NCBI GenBank assembly: GCA_030562195.1
Contig: CM060199.1
Coordinates: 23,022,338 to 23,086,337 of the forward strand
Direction of reading: 5' to 3'
Length of the DNA: 64,000 nt
Source: Nipponacmea schrenckii
Lineage: Eukaryota; Mollusca; Gastropoda; Lottiidae
Part shown: positions 12,290-22,839 of the stretch, in pieces
Position numbering within the stretch: the first letter of the stretch is position 1
How the letters are laid out: every line of letters begins with the position of its first letter
Notes under the pieces: model-generated
The model's input: the letters and a program-made list of their open reading frames with translations, nothing else
Databases searched by the model: none
What the model was told of the DNA's origin: nothing
Made by a program: the position numbers and the translations under genes

Positions 12290-12490
12290 GAAAACAAAAT
12301 GAATGAACACGTGTAGATTTCCTCCTATTTCAGGTCCTTTCAATATGCCACCACCTCCACTTCCAAATGTACAACCTCCACGGCTTCTTTCCCAAGCCAT
12401 CAGTGTGTTAACGTGTTGGGCCTGTCATCAACCAGACCATAGTCGCGGTGATTTGGTCAGGCCTACATAACGGGGCAGCCTGTGGGTCTG
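12290..12490 (+). pseudogene. Gypsy gag C-terminus with zinc knuckle
   Basis: After a proline-rich stretch (PPPPLPNVQPP-like) one frame reads CWACHQPDHSRGD, a C-x2-C-x4-H-x4 knuckle in which the final Cys appears replaced by Asp. Stops follow at once. The preceding 11.8-12.3 kb probably holds the rest of gag but is too decayed to call. Confidence 0.55.
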
Positions 12491-12529
12491 TATCAAGTAT
12501 CTGTAACTGATGATAAAACTAATTGTCCC

Positions 12530-13302
12530 ATACTCTTTTCAGGTTTAATGGTATAACATGTTCTGCTATTTTAGATACAGGTTCTGTTATTTCGTGTGTT
12601 GCTGAAGATTTATATCACCGTTGTTTTTCAGATTTTTAATTATATCCCCTTAATGATGTTATTAACATTCGTTCTGCAAATGGTTGTTCTATACCATATG
12701 TGGGTTACATTGAAGTGCCTATTGCGGTTCATCGTACCAATATACAACTTGACGTTTTATTTATAGTGATTTCTAGTAGAGAGAAAGATTTTCCTCTGAT
12801 TCTTGGTACGAATATTTTATCGCGATTGTTGCCTTTGTATAAAAGTGATGTACATAATGTTAATTCTTGTTGGTTAAATACATTTGCCTCCATTTCAGAT
12901 TTAGTTCGAGATTATGAACGTGTATATAGTGTTAAATTAACTAAAAACATTTCTCTTCAACCACATTCATTTATTTCTGTTTCAGGTGTCTCTAGAATAC
13001 CACAGCCAATCCCTGGAAAAAGATATTTTGCTTCAGATGATCCTTCATTGCCGTCACAGGTTAAAGTTATTCCTGGGTTAGTGAATTGTCGGAATTTCAA
13101 TTTTCCTTCACAGCGCATTTGTATTAAATTACAGAATGATTCTTCTAACACAATTAATATCCCTGTTAATTTTATTGTTTGTCAATTGTCTCAGGTTACA
13201 GCTGTTTCTACTTCTGCTACTAAAAATGATAACTCCTCATCCATTTTAGATTCTTTAGATTTAACTTTTCTTCTTCAGAATGTCAACAATTTGAATAGTT
13301 GA
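12530..13302 (+). pseudogene. Gypsy aspartic protease and linker
   Basis: The frame contains ILDTGSVISCV (DTGS catalytic motif of retropepsins) near 12570 and LILGTNILSRLLPLY near 12800, the conserved hydrophobic-hydrophobic-Gly strand. One stop at about 12637 separates them. From 12700 a 200-codon open stretch runs into the protease-RT linker and ends just before the RT start. It would cleave the Gag-Pol polyprotein if intact. Confidence 0.75.
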
Positions 13303-13850
13303 TAAACAAGTATAAGGATGTTTTTAGTCTTTCAGATAGCGACATTGGGTACACCGACCTAGTTAAACATTCTATTAATCTATCAGATAATACACCGTTT
13401 AAGCAACGACATAGACGGATTCCACCTTCAATGTACTAAGAGGTAAAGGATTACATTCAGAGTATGCTGGATAATAATGTTATTCGTCCTTCCGAAAGTC
13501 TCTTTGCATCTCCAGTTGTTTAAGTACGTAAAAAGGATAACAGTCTTCGATTTTGTGTTGATTACAGAAAACTTATTCACAGACTATTAGAGATTCGTAT
13601 GCTTTACCACGCATTGAAGACACTATTGTTCTTTAAATGGTTCTCGCTATTTTTCTTCTTTAGACCTACGTTCTGGATATTGGCAATGTGAGATAGAAGA
13701 AGCAGATAAACCTAAGACAGCTTTCACAGTTGGTCCTTTAGGTTTTTATGAGTTTAATTGTATGCCTTTTGGTCTATGTAATGCTCCAGCAACATTCCAG
13801 CGGTTAATGGAAAAATGCATGGGTGAGATGAATCTATTGCAAAGGTTCTG
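13303..13850 (+). pseudogene. Gypsy reverse transcriptase, broken
   Basis: Blocks in order: KHSINLSDNTPFKQRHRRIP (RT N-terminus), [40 protein letters not shown] (motif A, with the first catalytic Asp), [19 protein letters not shown] (motif B). Two or more frameshifts and stops separate them. The YxDD catalytic block is not found: the sequence passes directly into a corrupted second copy of motif A. Confidence 0.85.
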
Positions 13851-14010
13851 CTATTTTCTTTTTAGACCTACGTTCTGGATTTGGAAATTTTCGTCTTAGA
13901 AGCAGATAAACCTAAACCTTTTTAAAAACAGTTGTCCTTTGGGTTTTCCTGAGTTTAATTGTTGCCTTTTGGTCATGTAATCCCCAGCAACATTGGGTTT
14001 TGGGAAAACA
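13851..14010 (+). repeat. corrupted local duplication of RT motifs A-B
   Basis: About 150 bp (TTTTAGACCTACGTTCTGGA … GTTTTCCTGAGTTTAATTG) repeats 13660-13810 with many deletions and runs of T and G not in the first copy. The quality drop suggests decay or a poorly resolved assembly join. From here to about 14700 the element is too degenerate to read. Confidence 0.7.
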
Positions 14011-14699
14011 GATGGGAAAAAGATGAACTTTGCAACGCCTGATAATCTTGATAAACGTTATTATTTTTAGGACGTTTGTGGAGCATTTTCTAAGTCTTGA
14101 AGGAGTTTTCCCAAATAATCCTCGTTTACAGACCTTAAAATTTGGGTATTTTCCCGCACCTATAAAAATATTTAGGTCATCTAATTTCAGTGATTGTTTG
14201 GGGTCATACCCTGACAAATTTGACTTTGAATATGGAGTTCCTTCAACCGTAGTTTAAGTTCAAAAAGTTTTACGTTTTTGGTTATTTTCGAAGTTTGTTA
14301 AGGATTATTCTAAATGTCAATCTACTTACAGATCTTTAATTGGTATGCAACAAAGTAGAAATCAAGCTTTCTAAAGGTTGAGAATTTGTTTGGGGCCATA
14401 ATTAGAAGCCTCTTTGTTTTATAATTGATGTTTTCATTCATTCCAGTTTAAGTATGGAAAGTTTTAAAAATTTTGGTTAGAGATTGATGCGAGTTTAAAC
14501 AGGATTAGGTGATGTCATTTCAGAAGCGAATGGTATTCGTAGAATTCTATGCATAGAGTTTATCAAGTCTGAGGTTTGTATCCTGGAATGATCAGGTTTC
14601 TTTTTTAAAAATGGTGTTTGTCATAAATTTTTGAATCTTTTTTTGGGAAAAACAAATTTAGTGTCACAACAGGTAAACCACTTACATATGTGTTTTTCA

Positions 14700-16034
14700 C
14701 AGGATATAGATATTAATGTTCCTGATGATTCTCCTGTTATTGATAGTTCTGTTAAACAGAAAGCACAGAATGAATGTCCTATCATTCGTTCAGTTTTTGA
14801 TATTGTTCTTTCAGGTTTACGTCCATCTCAGAACGAAAACGTTGGATAAACAGGCAACCGATATTCTTCGACATTTTCATAATTTATTCATCATGAACGA
14901 TATTTTGTATCGTAGATTTAATTCATTGTCTCCAATCCTACAGATAGTGGTTCCTTAATCTTTAAGAACATTAATTTTAACATTTTTACATGATAAATTA
15001 GGTCATATGGGTCGTGATCGTACAATAGAGATAGTTAAATCTAGATTCCTTTGGCCTTGATATGTTTAGGGATGTTGAACAATACGTAAAAGATTGTCCT
15101 AGATGTATAAGACGTAAAGCAACGAATATACCAGAGAGGACACCACTTGTAAATATTGTCACTTCTGAGCCTTTAGAATTATTGTGTGTTGATTTTCTTT
15201 CTTTAGAATCTTCAAAAGGTGGATATGAAAACATTCTTGTAATTACAGACCACTTTACCATATGCCATTGCTGTTCCAACTAAAAATCAAACTGCTAAAA
15301 CTAGTGCAAAAGTTCCTCTCTATAATGTTATTTTTCATTTCGGTATTCCTTCTAGATTACATTCGGATCAAGGTAGTCCTTTCGTTTTAATGTTTGGAAG
15401 AGTTCCTAGGCTGCCTGTTGATATTGTCATCGGTTCTAATTCTTTTTCAGGTTCAGATACATCTTCCTTTAGACCTTTTTCACAATCTTTACAAACCCGC
15501 TTTCAGAAAACATATACAATTGTACAACAAAATTTACAGAAAGCTCAAGAACGTCAAAAAATTCACTGTGATGTAAAATCTCGTGGTTCTACTGTTCAAA
15601 TTGGTGATTTAGTTTTGGTAAGAAATGTTCACATTAGGGGGAAAAATTAATTAACTAATAAATGGGAATCTGATGCATATCTTGTTATTAATAAACCAGA
15701 TGATTCTATTCCAGTTTATGAGCTAAAGAAGAATGGTGATCCAGTTTCCAGAACTTTGCATCGTAATCTTCTCTTGCCGATTAGTTCTAAGAATGCTTCT
15801 TATTCTGTTTCTAATTCCTTTTCAGATTTGTCAGTACATATATCAGATTCTTCTGATTTAACATTGAATTCTTCTCATCTTCAGGATTCTATTCAGGTTT
15901 TAGCAACACCACCTCATTCACCATTAACTGCTTCTTTTTCGAATATTATTCATGATTCCCCTTTTCCTGTGCGACCAAAACGTAACCATAGACCTCCCAA
16001 ATGGCAAATGGATAATGAATGTGATTTAAAGTAG
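14700..16034 (+). pseudogene. Gypsy integrase with core deletion, and pol C-terminus
   Basis: The zinc-binding HHCC start is recognisable (HDKLGHMGRDRT … CPRCIRRKA), then the core with LCVDFLSLESSKGGY (first Asp) and HSDQGSPF (second Asp). Immediately after GSPF the frame joins LMFGRVPRLPVDIVIG, which normally lies about 90-110 residues further on. The segment with the third catalytic residue (Glu) is therefore deleted. A C-terminal DNA-binding region follows (VQIGDLVLVRN, then a Ser-rich tail ending PKRNHRPPKW). One stop and several frameshifts add to this. Confidence 0.85.
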
Positions 16035-16177
16035 TATCTTTATTTCGGACCTATTATGTATATATCATATTTTGTTTTTACTCTTGATTTATACTCTTTG
16101 ATTAATATTATTCATTGATATTGATATTTCTTTGAAGTTTCAGTGTCGGGACGCCACTTTTTCGCGGGAGGGGATAG

Positions 16178-16340
16178 TGTGGTAGTGTGTATTTATCTAC
16201 TATAACTTTTATTTAGTTTCTTTTATATAGTTGCTTTAATGATCTTTTATTTCATATAGTCACTTTAACTTAAATTACAGGTGAATAGTCATCAGGTCAT
16301 TAGCAGTTCACCTGTATTATATAAATCTATTCACTTGTCT
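16178..16340 (+). repeat. Gypsy 3' LTR (at least this part)
   Basis: Starts TGTGGTAGTGTG directly after a purine-rich tract (GCGGGAGGGGATAG, 16164-16177), the expected polypurine primer. The segment from 16231 matches the 5' copy. The distal boundary is uncertain; the LTR may extend beyond 16340 into a CTTCACTT-repeated segment. Confidence 0.7.
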
Positions 16341-16344
16341 TTCT

Positions 16345-16780
16345 TTCTTCACTTCTTCACTTCTTTTCAAATCACTTGTTTAACAAGATTCGTTTGTTTT
16401 GGTTGATTCTGCACATATTTTGGTAAGTTTATTATTTTGTTTTATTGACTTGACAGTAATTTCTCAATTGGTAATTTTCATTAAAACTGCTTTATTTTAT
16501 AACTATTCTACTTATTCTATAACTATTCTACTTAGTGTAAAAACATTCATCAGTTCCATTAACCTATTTAAGTTTCTAAGGTAGCCATCTTTGTTTTTTC
16601 CTTATAGTCACGCTGCAGCTTAGATATTTGCTCTTTCAACCTTATTATTGATGCTCTTATTTTATATGGTAAGATCTATACTATTCTATATATTTTATTC
16701 TATATCTTTTACATAATTATATGCTTTCATATGTATTGTTCATAGTGCTTAGCAACGTCGTGATGATATCATTCCAGTAG
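16345..16780. other. no gene recognised
   Basis: AT-rich DNA with TATTCTA-type short repeats at 16500-16530 and 16675-16705. Possibly the end of the LTR. Confidence 0.4.
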
Positions 16781-16783
16781 TAT

Positions 16784-16858
16784 TAGAGTATTTAGATATC
16801 CGGCATCCCGCCATTTCGCTCCGCTCCACTCCGGTCTACCGGATATCTAAATACTCTA
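16784..16858. repeat. hairpin A: 20-bp perfect stem, 35-nt loop
   Basis: Arms TAGAGTATTTAGATATCCGG (16784-16803) and its exact reverse complement (16839-16858) enclose a 35-nt GC-rich loop containing TTCGCTCCGCTCCACTCCGG. A partner hairpin lies at 19721-19817 with its loop in the opposite orientation. Confidence 0.9.
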
Positions 16859-16886
16859 TGACTTTTTAGAATAAATAGACCAAAAA

Positions 16887-17036
16887 ATGTCTTTTATAAA
16901 CATTCATTCCCCTAAAATCTATTTTGGATCAGGGGACATTCAGAAATCTCTAACTAAACTTCCCGGTTTTCCATGGGCTAAATATAAGGGTGAGAAACAT
17001 CTTCCAGGTCATAATTACACTGATTTGACTAGTTAA
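16887..17036 (+). pseudogene. truncated frame resembling the start of a viral-type phospholipase A2 capsid domain
   Basis: A 49-codon frame opens with ATG 29 bp after hairpin A and contains PWAKYKGEKHLPGHNY. Basic residues followed by HLPGxNY are typical of the segment just before the calcium-binding GPG loop in phospholipase A2-like domains of small DNA virus minor capsid proteins and of related mobile elements. The GPG loop and the catalytic His-Asp are absent, because the frame stops shortly after. The similarity is judged from memory of the family; chance cannot be excluded for so short a stretch. Confidence 0.35.
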
Positions 17037-17585
17037 TATAATAGATTGAACATTTATTATATATTCAATGACTGTATTATACTCACACAAGTCACGTGCT
17101 ATTTATAGTATAGTATAGTGTAACAGACAGTTATTTGTCAATAAAGGAAGCCATTTTGAAACATATAACAGGGTTTTATAAGTGGTCTGTGTTTTCGTTA
17201 ATTAATCTATCTAATGAAGGGATTATCGGATTCTGATTGAGATATTTTGATAGTTTATGATGTCGGGGTAAGGAAAGTGTTCTTCAAGTTGTGTTTCTGT
17301 GTCGTTATACTCATACTTTAAGTGTTTTCACTCACCAATTCCAAATTCTATCTTTCTGACCAAAAGGATGGTGGAGACAAGATTTGAGAAGGTAGATGAA
17401 GAGAGTGAAATTACATGAGAGGAAATTTGTGATACACCAGAGTTTTTTCTTTGATTTCTAACATATAACATTAATGAAGATAAATCCTTGATCCTTAATA
17501 TATTAATTTTGTGGTATAAATCATTCATTGTATTCATCTGTATATAACCATATATAATCGCATATTCTTATCAAAAAGATCCCTA

Positions 17586-17632
17586 GTTAATTCTACGAGA
17601 CTTTCGAATTTATTTCGCTCTGTAGGATTAAC
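17586..17632. repeat. 47-nt hairpin repeat, copy 1
   Basis: GTTAATTCTAC … GTAGGATTAAC arms (one mismatch or wobble) with a 25-nt loop GAGACTTTCGAATTTATTTC…. Identical base for base to 17779-17825. Flanks also pair weakly (TCCCTA … AAGGGA). The spacing and AT-rich flanks would suit an intergenic regulatory or transcript-end hairpin, but this is inference. Confidence 0.8.
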
Positions 17633-17778
17633 AAAAAAGGGAAAGAATTGATATGAAATCATTCATTTTTATAATATTGTTGGAGTTCTACCCTGAGATA
17701 AAAATTTGGATGATCTCCTTAATATATTATTATCACGATTTATATACCAACAAAATACCCCCCCCCCATTCCCTCTTA

Positions 17779-17825
17779 GTTAATTCTACGAGACTTTCGA
17801 ATTTATTTCGCTCTGTAGGATTAAC
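17779..17825. repeat. 47-nt hairpin repeat, copy 2
   Basis: Exact copy of 17586-17632, 193 bp downstream in the same orientation. It is preceded by a 10-base C run and TTCCCTCTTA. Confidence 0.8.
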
Positions 17826-18246
17826 ATGAAAAGGGGTGAAGAATTTATATCTAGGATTTATCTTTATTAATGTTGTATGAAGGAATATCTAAGAATTGAT
17901 TCTGGTCTGTCATGAATTCCTTCTCTTGTAAGAGTAACTTTCTCTTTGTCTTCCTATCTCTTATCTGTCTTCATTTCATCCAGGATCAGATTGATAGAAG
18001 GAAGAAGTGGGTGGAGAGCTTGAAGTTAGGTATGACTACTATGAAACCCATTCTGGAGTGACATGTTTCCAAAGCTTAATATCTTTGAACTGTTGAAATT
18101 CTTTTTCAGCTTCCCGTGATTTCTTCTACGGACAAACCAATTAATGGAAAAACATTTCACAACCCTGACCATCAAAATGGTTTCCTTTATCCCCCCCCCC
18201 CTCTGCAAATCATATATAAACTCTCCACGCACTTGGTTGTAAAAAA

Positions 18247-18418
18247 TTAATTGTAGTCTGAAGCTTCTAAATTACAAAAGTTATTTCCCATTAATCTGGA
18301 ATCCAAATTATCAAATCTACTCTATTAAAAATATCCATTGTGGTCTGAAAGCTTCTAATTTACAAAAAAATTATTTAATCGGGAATCCAAATGATCAAAT
18401 CTACTCTATTAAAAATAT
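18247..18418. repeat. ~90-bp direct repeat (two copies)
   Basis: AATTGTAGTCTGAAGCTTCT … AATCTACTCTATTAAAAATAT at 18247-18333 is repeated with ~85% identity at 18336-18418. The second copy ends exactly at the ATG of the frame at 18417, so the repeat may be a promoter or leader duplication. Confidence 0.75.
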
Positions 18419-18674
18419 GGGATTGATTTTAAAGCATGAAAAGGAAAAGTTCAATTACACTGGAGATGGGTTCTTCTCTGGATTGATGTCCCTTATACCA
18501 AAGGTTACATCCTTTGTAACTAAAAACAAAGACCTTATATCCTCTGGGGCAAAAGCGATTTCATCAGTCGGGCAGGCAGCGAGTTCAATTAGCAAATCTG
18601 TCCAACAAAAAAATGAATTAGATGAATTGCGCAAAATAAGAGAACTTAGACAAAAAGCGAAACAAGGCCAAGGA
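18417..18674 (+). CDS. virus-like small protein, cut by gap
   Basis: The frame starts with ATG and runs 86 codons into the gap. It has a Lys-rich start, then GDGFFSGLMSLIPKVTSFVT, an Ala/Ser-Gly-rich amphipathic stretch (GAKAISSVGQAASSISKSV), then a charged helix rich in Lys, Glu and Arg. A Gly-Phe-Phe start followed by an amphipathic helix and basic coil resembles membrane-active minor capsid proteins of adenovirus-like and Polinton-like elements. That parallel is from memory and weak. No stop is seen before the gap, so the true length is unknown. Confidence 0.35.
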
Positions 18675-19174
18675 NNNNNNNNNNNNNNNNNNNNNNNNNN
18701 NNNNNNNNNNNNNNNNNNNNNNNNNNNNNNNNNNNNNNNNNNNNNNNNNNNNNNNNNNNNNNNNNNNNNNNNNNNNNNNNNNNNNNNNNNNNNNNNNNNN
18801 NNNNNNNNNNNNNNNNNNNNNNNNNNNNNNNNNNNNNNNNNNNNNNNNNNNNNNNNNNNNNNNNNNNNNNNNNNNNNNNNNNNNNNNNNNNNNNNNNNNN
18901 NNNNNNNNNNNNNNNNNNNNNNNNNNNNNNNNNNNNNNNNNNNNNNNNNNNNNNNNNNNNNNNNNNNNNNNNNNNNNNNNNNNNNNNNNNNNNNNNNNNN
19001 NNNNNNNNNNNNNNNNNNNNNNNNNNNNNNNNNNNNNNNNNNNNNNNNNNNNNNNNNNNNNNNNNNNNNNNNNNNNNNNNNNNNNNNNNNNNNNNNNNNN
19101 NNNNNNNNNNNNNNNNNNNNNNNNNNNNNNNNNNNNNNNNNNNNNNNNNNNNNNNNNNNNNNNNNNNNNNNNNN
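18675..19174. other. assembly gap (500 N)
   Basis: Exactly 500 N inside the hairpin-flanked block; it removes the 3' part of the frame at 18417. Confidence 0.99.
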
Positions 19175-19720
19175 CATAAAATGGAGAATTTATTATTAAA
19201 TATATTTTACACACTCACCTTTCAGTTAATGAACAGAATCTCAAACTGTTTTAGATAAGATTGATAAATATTTTCAAATCACATTAGTTTCCAAAACGTT
19301 ACTTCTTCAGGATTATTTTGAAACATTGTTTGATTTCTGAAACCATTCGTTCTAGTTTTACAATTGACAATCTAACGAAAATTTGATATTATTAAAATGT
19401 TAATATTACATATAGATATTACATACCTTAATAGGATATAATTCTGTTAATCTCTTGTCCAAAGAATATTACACCTAGAATAAACAGAAACTAAACTGTA
19501 CATTAACACGACCGGCTTCAAAATGAGTTGGCAAGTAACAGGTGTGAACAATTACGACGCAGTTAATAAAGTTCGAGAATATTCAAGAATGTTAAAGAGA
19601 ATATTGATTAAACAATTTTAATAATTTAGCAGACGAATTTAGTTATAATATATCATGAAGTTTAAAGTGAATGTTTATTTAAGACATTTTTTGGTTATTT
19701 AAAGGGAGGGCGGGTGGGCA
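19175..19720. other. no gene beyond a 31-codon frame
   Basis: AT-rich. A short ATG frame at 19522-19617 (MSWQVTGVNNYDAVNKVREY…) is basic at its end and unassigned. Confidence 0.4.
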
Positions 19721-19817
19721 AATAGTAGTAATAGAGCTTACAGATATCCGGTAGCTCGGAGCGGAGCGGAGCGAAGCGGAGGGGTGCCGGATATCTGTAA
19801 GCTCTATTACTACTATT
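19721..19817. repeat. hairpin B: 31-bp perfect stem, 35-nt loop
   Basis: A perfect 31-bp inverted repeat (19721-19751 and 19787-19817; inner part AGAGCTTACAGATATCCGG) encloses a 35-nt loop containing GGAGCGGAGCGGAGCGAAGC. The reverse complement of this loop matches the loop of hairpin A at 28 of 35 positions. The inner stem AGATATCCGG is shared, but the outer stem differs and pairs perfectly in both. Confidence 0.95.
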
Positions 19818-19830
19818 ATTTCATAGTTAT

Positions 19831-19945
19831 AGTGTCGCACTCCAAGCAATCCATACTTACTCTTTACAATTTCATACTATGAACTTTATTATACTATAGT
19901 TATAGTGTAAGGTGTCGCACTCCAAGCAATCCATACTTACTCTTT
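19831..19945. repeat. 35-bp direct repeat
   Basis: GGTGTCGCACTCCAAGCAAT … TTACTCTTT occurs at 19831-19865 and 19912-19945, just outside hairpin B. Confidence 0.85.
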
Positions 19946-20110
19946 CCAAAACACCTTGAAGTACTTTCATTCAGAGAGTCCACAACCGATACTTCATGTA
20001 AACTCTTTTCTAACTTTTACTCTAGATTTTGCTAATCTTTGGAGGAGAGGTTTTATAAAAAGTGAATGGTCTTGCATGTGTGGATTTTGATTTTACAAAC
20101 AATTACTCAC

Positions 20111-20518
20111 TATGTGTATCTTTTTAACTCTTCATATAAGATATCAACTATCCCTTTTTGCTCTGGTGATGTTAGATCTATTTGTGCGGTTAAAGCTATA
20201 ATGCGGGACTTTCCAAATTTATCAGTTGGTATGCTAAATGGTAATGGTAATTTCCTCGGTGGATTAGAGCTTGCATCTATTATATCTCTTGCAGTATCCT
20301 CTGTACCTGTACTGCTTGCAGTTTCAAGGCCATTCCTATCACCTGCTGTGTTAAAAACCACCTTCATTCGTCCACCATCAAGCAATTCTTCTCCATGTAT
20401 ATCAACAAATTCCTCCCGAACAGCTGAGTACACCTGGAGTATGGGATCGCCATGTAATTTGAATGTGCTGCACACCTTTTTCACGAGGTCTTGGTACCCT
20501 GATGCAGTTATTATTTTT
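20111..20518 (-). CDS. exon with PB1-like fold, host-type gene family
   Basis: Open over 135 codons with a canonical donor (gtgagt) at its 3' end and an acceptor (gaccaaag) at its 5' end, phases 1 and 2. KIITASGYQDLVKKVCSTF, then HGDPILQVYS, then EELLDGGRMKVVF follow the strand-helix pattern of a PB1/ubiquitin-like domain. After a Ser/Thr linker comes PRKLPLPFSIPTDKFGKS … GIVDILYEELKRYT. That region resembles the uncharacterised SAM-domain-protein-3-like family, which is highly expanded in aquatic animals. The reading is undamaged, so this may be a real exon, but its neighbours are not visible here. Name uncertain. Confidence 0.5.
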
Positions 20519-20663
20519 CTTTGGTCACCATACATGAGATTCCATAGAAAAGAGACTAATAAACTAAATATTAAAGTATATTTCATTATTATTTTTCTTT
20601 GGTCACCATACATGAGATTCCATAGAAAAGAGACTAATAAACTAGATATTAAAGTATATTTCA
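20508..20663. repeat. 78-bp tandem duplication over a splice acceptor
   Basis: 20508-20585 is repeated at 20586-20663 with one or two differences. The unit contains the pyrimidine stretch, the acceptor and the first bases of the PB1-like exon, so two near-identical acceptors precede it. Confidence 0.9.
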
Positions 20664-20821
20664 AACAATATTTCAATCAACTTTTGCATAAGAGCTCATT
20701 CCATTCGAAACCTACCTTTTCTGATATAATTAAGTCACAAGTTCTACGTGTTCTATATGTCGAAGAACTTCCCGGTTTAAGGAGTGTATGTCAACCAGAT
20801 GCAAAACATGTCTCTTTTTAA

Positions 20822-21479
20822 GAAACTAATAAAAGATACTCGATTCATGAGCACCTAACATGTAATGTTACTCGAATGTAATATACTGAATTTCATGTAA
20901 AAAATGTCCCAAACAATATATCGGATAAACAAAGACCAAATTACGCACTCGCTATAATACTCTCAGATCAGATATTAAAAATACAACCATTTTTCTATCA
21001 TTTCAATCTTGACGACCATTCTCTTGACGACCTCACCCTAACCTCAATTGAGCGTATAGATGATGAAACTACAAAATTCCGTCTAGAAAATCCCATTGGG
21101 TTGAGACAATAAATACAGTACAGGACTTAATATTCACCTTACTGTGGGCATAGCACCCTTTGTCGTTCCTTCAATACAACCAGTAATAAAGCAAGTAAGA
21201 TAGTCCATGCCAATTATAAGAGTCTTCAAGAGAAATTTCCCAATGTCTAAAAGCAGAAAATGATAGAGACATCTAAATATCAGATCTTAAATGACAAAAT
21301 TGTTCATAGCAAACATGGAAAGGATGTTGTCAGGTTAGTAGTCGACGCATCTTTTCAATTTATATATATCTTTTCAATTGTACTTTGTAAATATGTTTTA
21401 TAATTTTGCAATTGTACATATGGATAGGGGCTAGATAGGCATAATTGAAAAGTTTGATGAAATATTTTTTTAAAAAGTT
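20822..21479 (+). other. unassigned, possible decayed exons
   Basis: A plus-strand frame at about 21214-21327 reads NYKSLQEKFPNV, a stop, then KQKMIETSKYQILNDKIVHS up to a gttagt donor at about 21330. It may be one broken exon, but I do not recognise the protein. The rest is AT-rich. Confidence 0.25.
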
Positions 21480-22835
21480 TTAGAACCTTCTGCTGACATG
21501 GAGAAAGTTTTGTACCTGTGCAAAGATGTTGGTATCTTGATCGGATTTAGAGCCGAAAACAAGTGATTTAATGTTTCTAAGTTGATCTGTGAGAAGAAAG
21601 ATAGTGGCTTTACGTGCATCTGCTGAATATAAGGAGCAGTAGATAGTCCTCATATGGGTGACCAAATCTGCATAGATGGACTGTCTAAGATATAACATTA
21701 GTAACGGTGTCCGTTTAGGTCACTACAGGCTAGGCGAAGGCGGCAATGTATTATTTGGTATTTTCTTACGCCAAAATAACATTATGTTGGTACAGAGATG
21801 TCGTGTTGTTTCAGTATGTTTTTAAATGATCTTATAGTTATAGATTGTTTCAAATTACTGCTAATGTTCCATAAACTAATAGATGAAGGGATGAATGCAT
21901 TTGCAAATGTGGTGGAATATTTTCATTTGTTCTGAGAGAGTAAAGATTCGTGCTACAAGGAAGAAGGTCAGAGAGGTAAGAAAGAGTCAGATTATTTTTG
22001 ATTTTGTATATCATAAGTTTGTGTCGCCTTCGCCTCTCCTGCAGTGGAATAAATCCAGTTTCTTGGTACAATAAACTATGACTTGTGCCTCTCACAACTC
22101 CACATATAGTCCTGAGTGCGTCTAATTGTTCTAAACGATCGGCTAGTTCTGCGGTGCACCCATCCCAGATTATGTCAAAATAGTCAAAGTGAGGTAAAAT
22201 AAACGACGAGTATATAGTTTGGAGAGATTTTCGATTGAGACGATATTTCTTTTGCTTAAGATACCGTCCACTTACAGTTTCGTTGAAAAGTCAGGCCTAA
22301 ATGTTCGTGGGAGTCCACTTCCTTAATGAGTACATCATCCAGTGTCAGTGTAGGTAAAATTGGGCTATTTTTAGTAGTCAGTGCGAGTGTTACAGTTTTC
22401 AGTGGATTGAAAGAGACTATCTATGTCTTTGACCAGGTGTTGATTGTTTCCAAGTCACGGTTTAACAGTGATGCGCATGCAGATGGGTCGTCGATCTGAA
22501 GGTAGAGGCTGGTATCGTCAGCAAAAAGACGAATGTTTGACTTGATGTCCTTAATAATATCGTTTATGTAAATGAGGAAGAGGAGTGGTCCTAGGACAGA
22601 TCACTGTGGTACTCCTGCGGGGACCGCGCGCAGTTCAGAGAAGGAACCCTTTACTGATACGCGTTGGTTCATGTTGTATAGGTAATTCTTGAACCAGTCG
22701 AGGAGACCACCTCTGATCCCTACGGCCTCCAGTGTGCCACACTCTGTCGAAAGCTTTAGAGACATCCCTGATCGATGGCTTGACAGGCATAGTGCGATAG
22801 ATCGATTAGTTGGTAAATTGTACATTCTCAGTGTA
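21480..22835 (-). pseudogene. LINE reverse transcriptase, 3' half
   Basis: On the minus strand, from high to low coordinate: [57 protein letters not shown] (catalytic Asp-Asp at about 22520), FNPLKT, HEHLGLTF, QTIYSSFILPHFDYFDIIWD, GTSHSLLYQETGFIPLQERR, then an LWN segment and a C-terminus ending NIFAQVQNFLHVSRRF. This is the standard order for a jockey-like LINE from RT motif 3 to the protein end. At least four frameshifts. The 5' boundary at about 22835 abuts the DIRS-like element, so one of them was truncated by the other. Confidence 0.85.
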
Positions 22836-22839
22836 AAAA

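Larger units (their letters stand above)
11662..16340 (+). mobile_element. decayed Ty3/Gypsy LTR retrotransposon
   Basis: Plus-strand order is 5' LTR remnant, gag zinc knuckle, aspartic protease, reverse transcriptase, degenerate RNase H region, integrase, polypurine tract, 3' LTR. The pol order with integrase last is that of Ty3/Gypsy. Every domain carries frameshifts or stops, a partial RT duplication is present and the integrase core is deleted, so it is dead. Confidence 0.85.

Noticed and set aside
12957..13151. Minus-strand frame inside the Gypsy protease region
   Set aside because: Antisense shadow of the pol frame.
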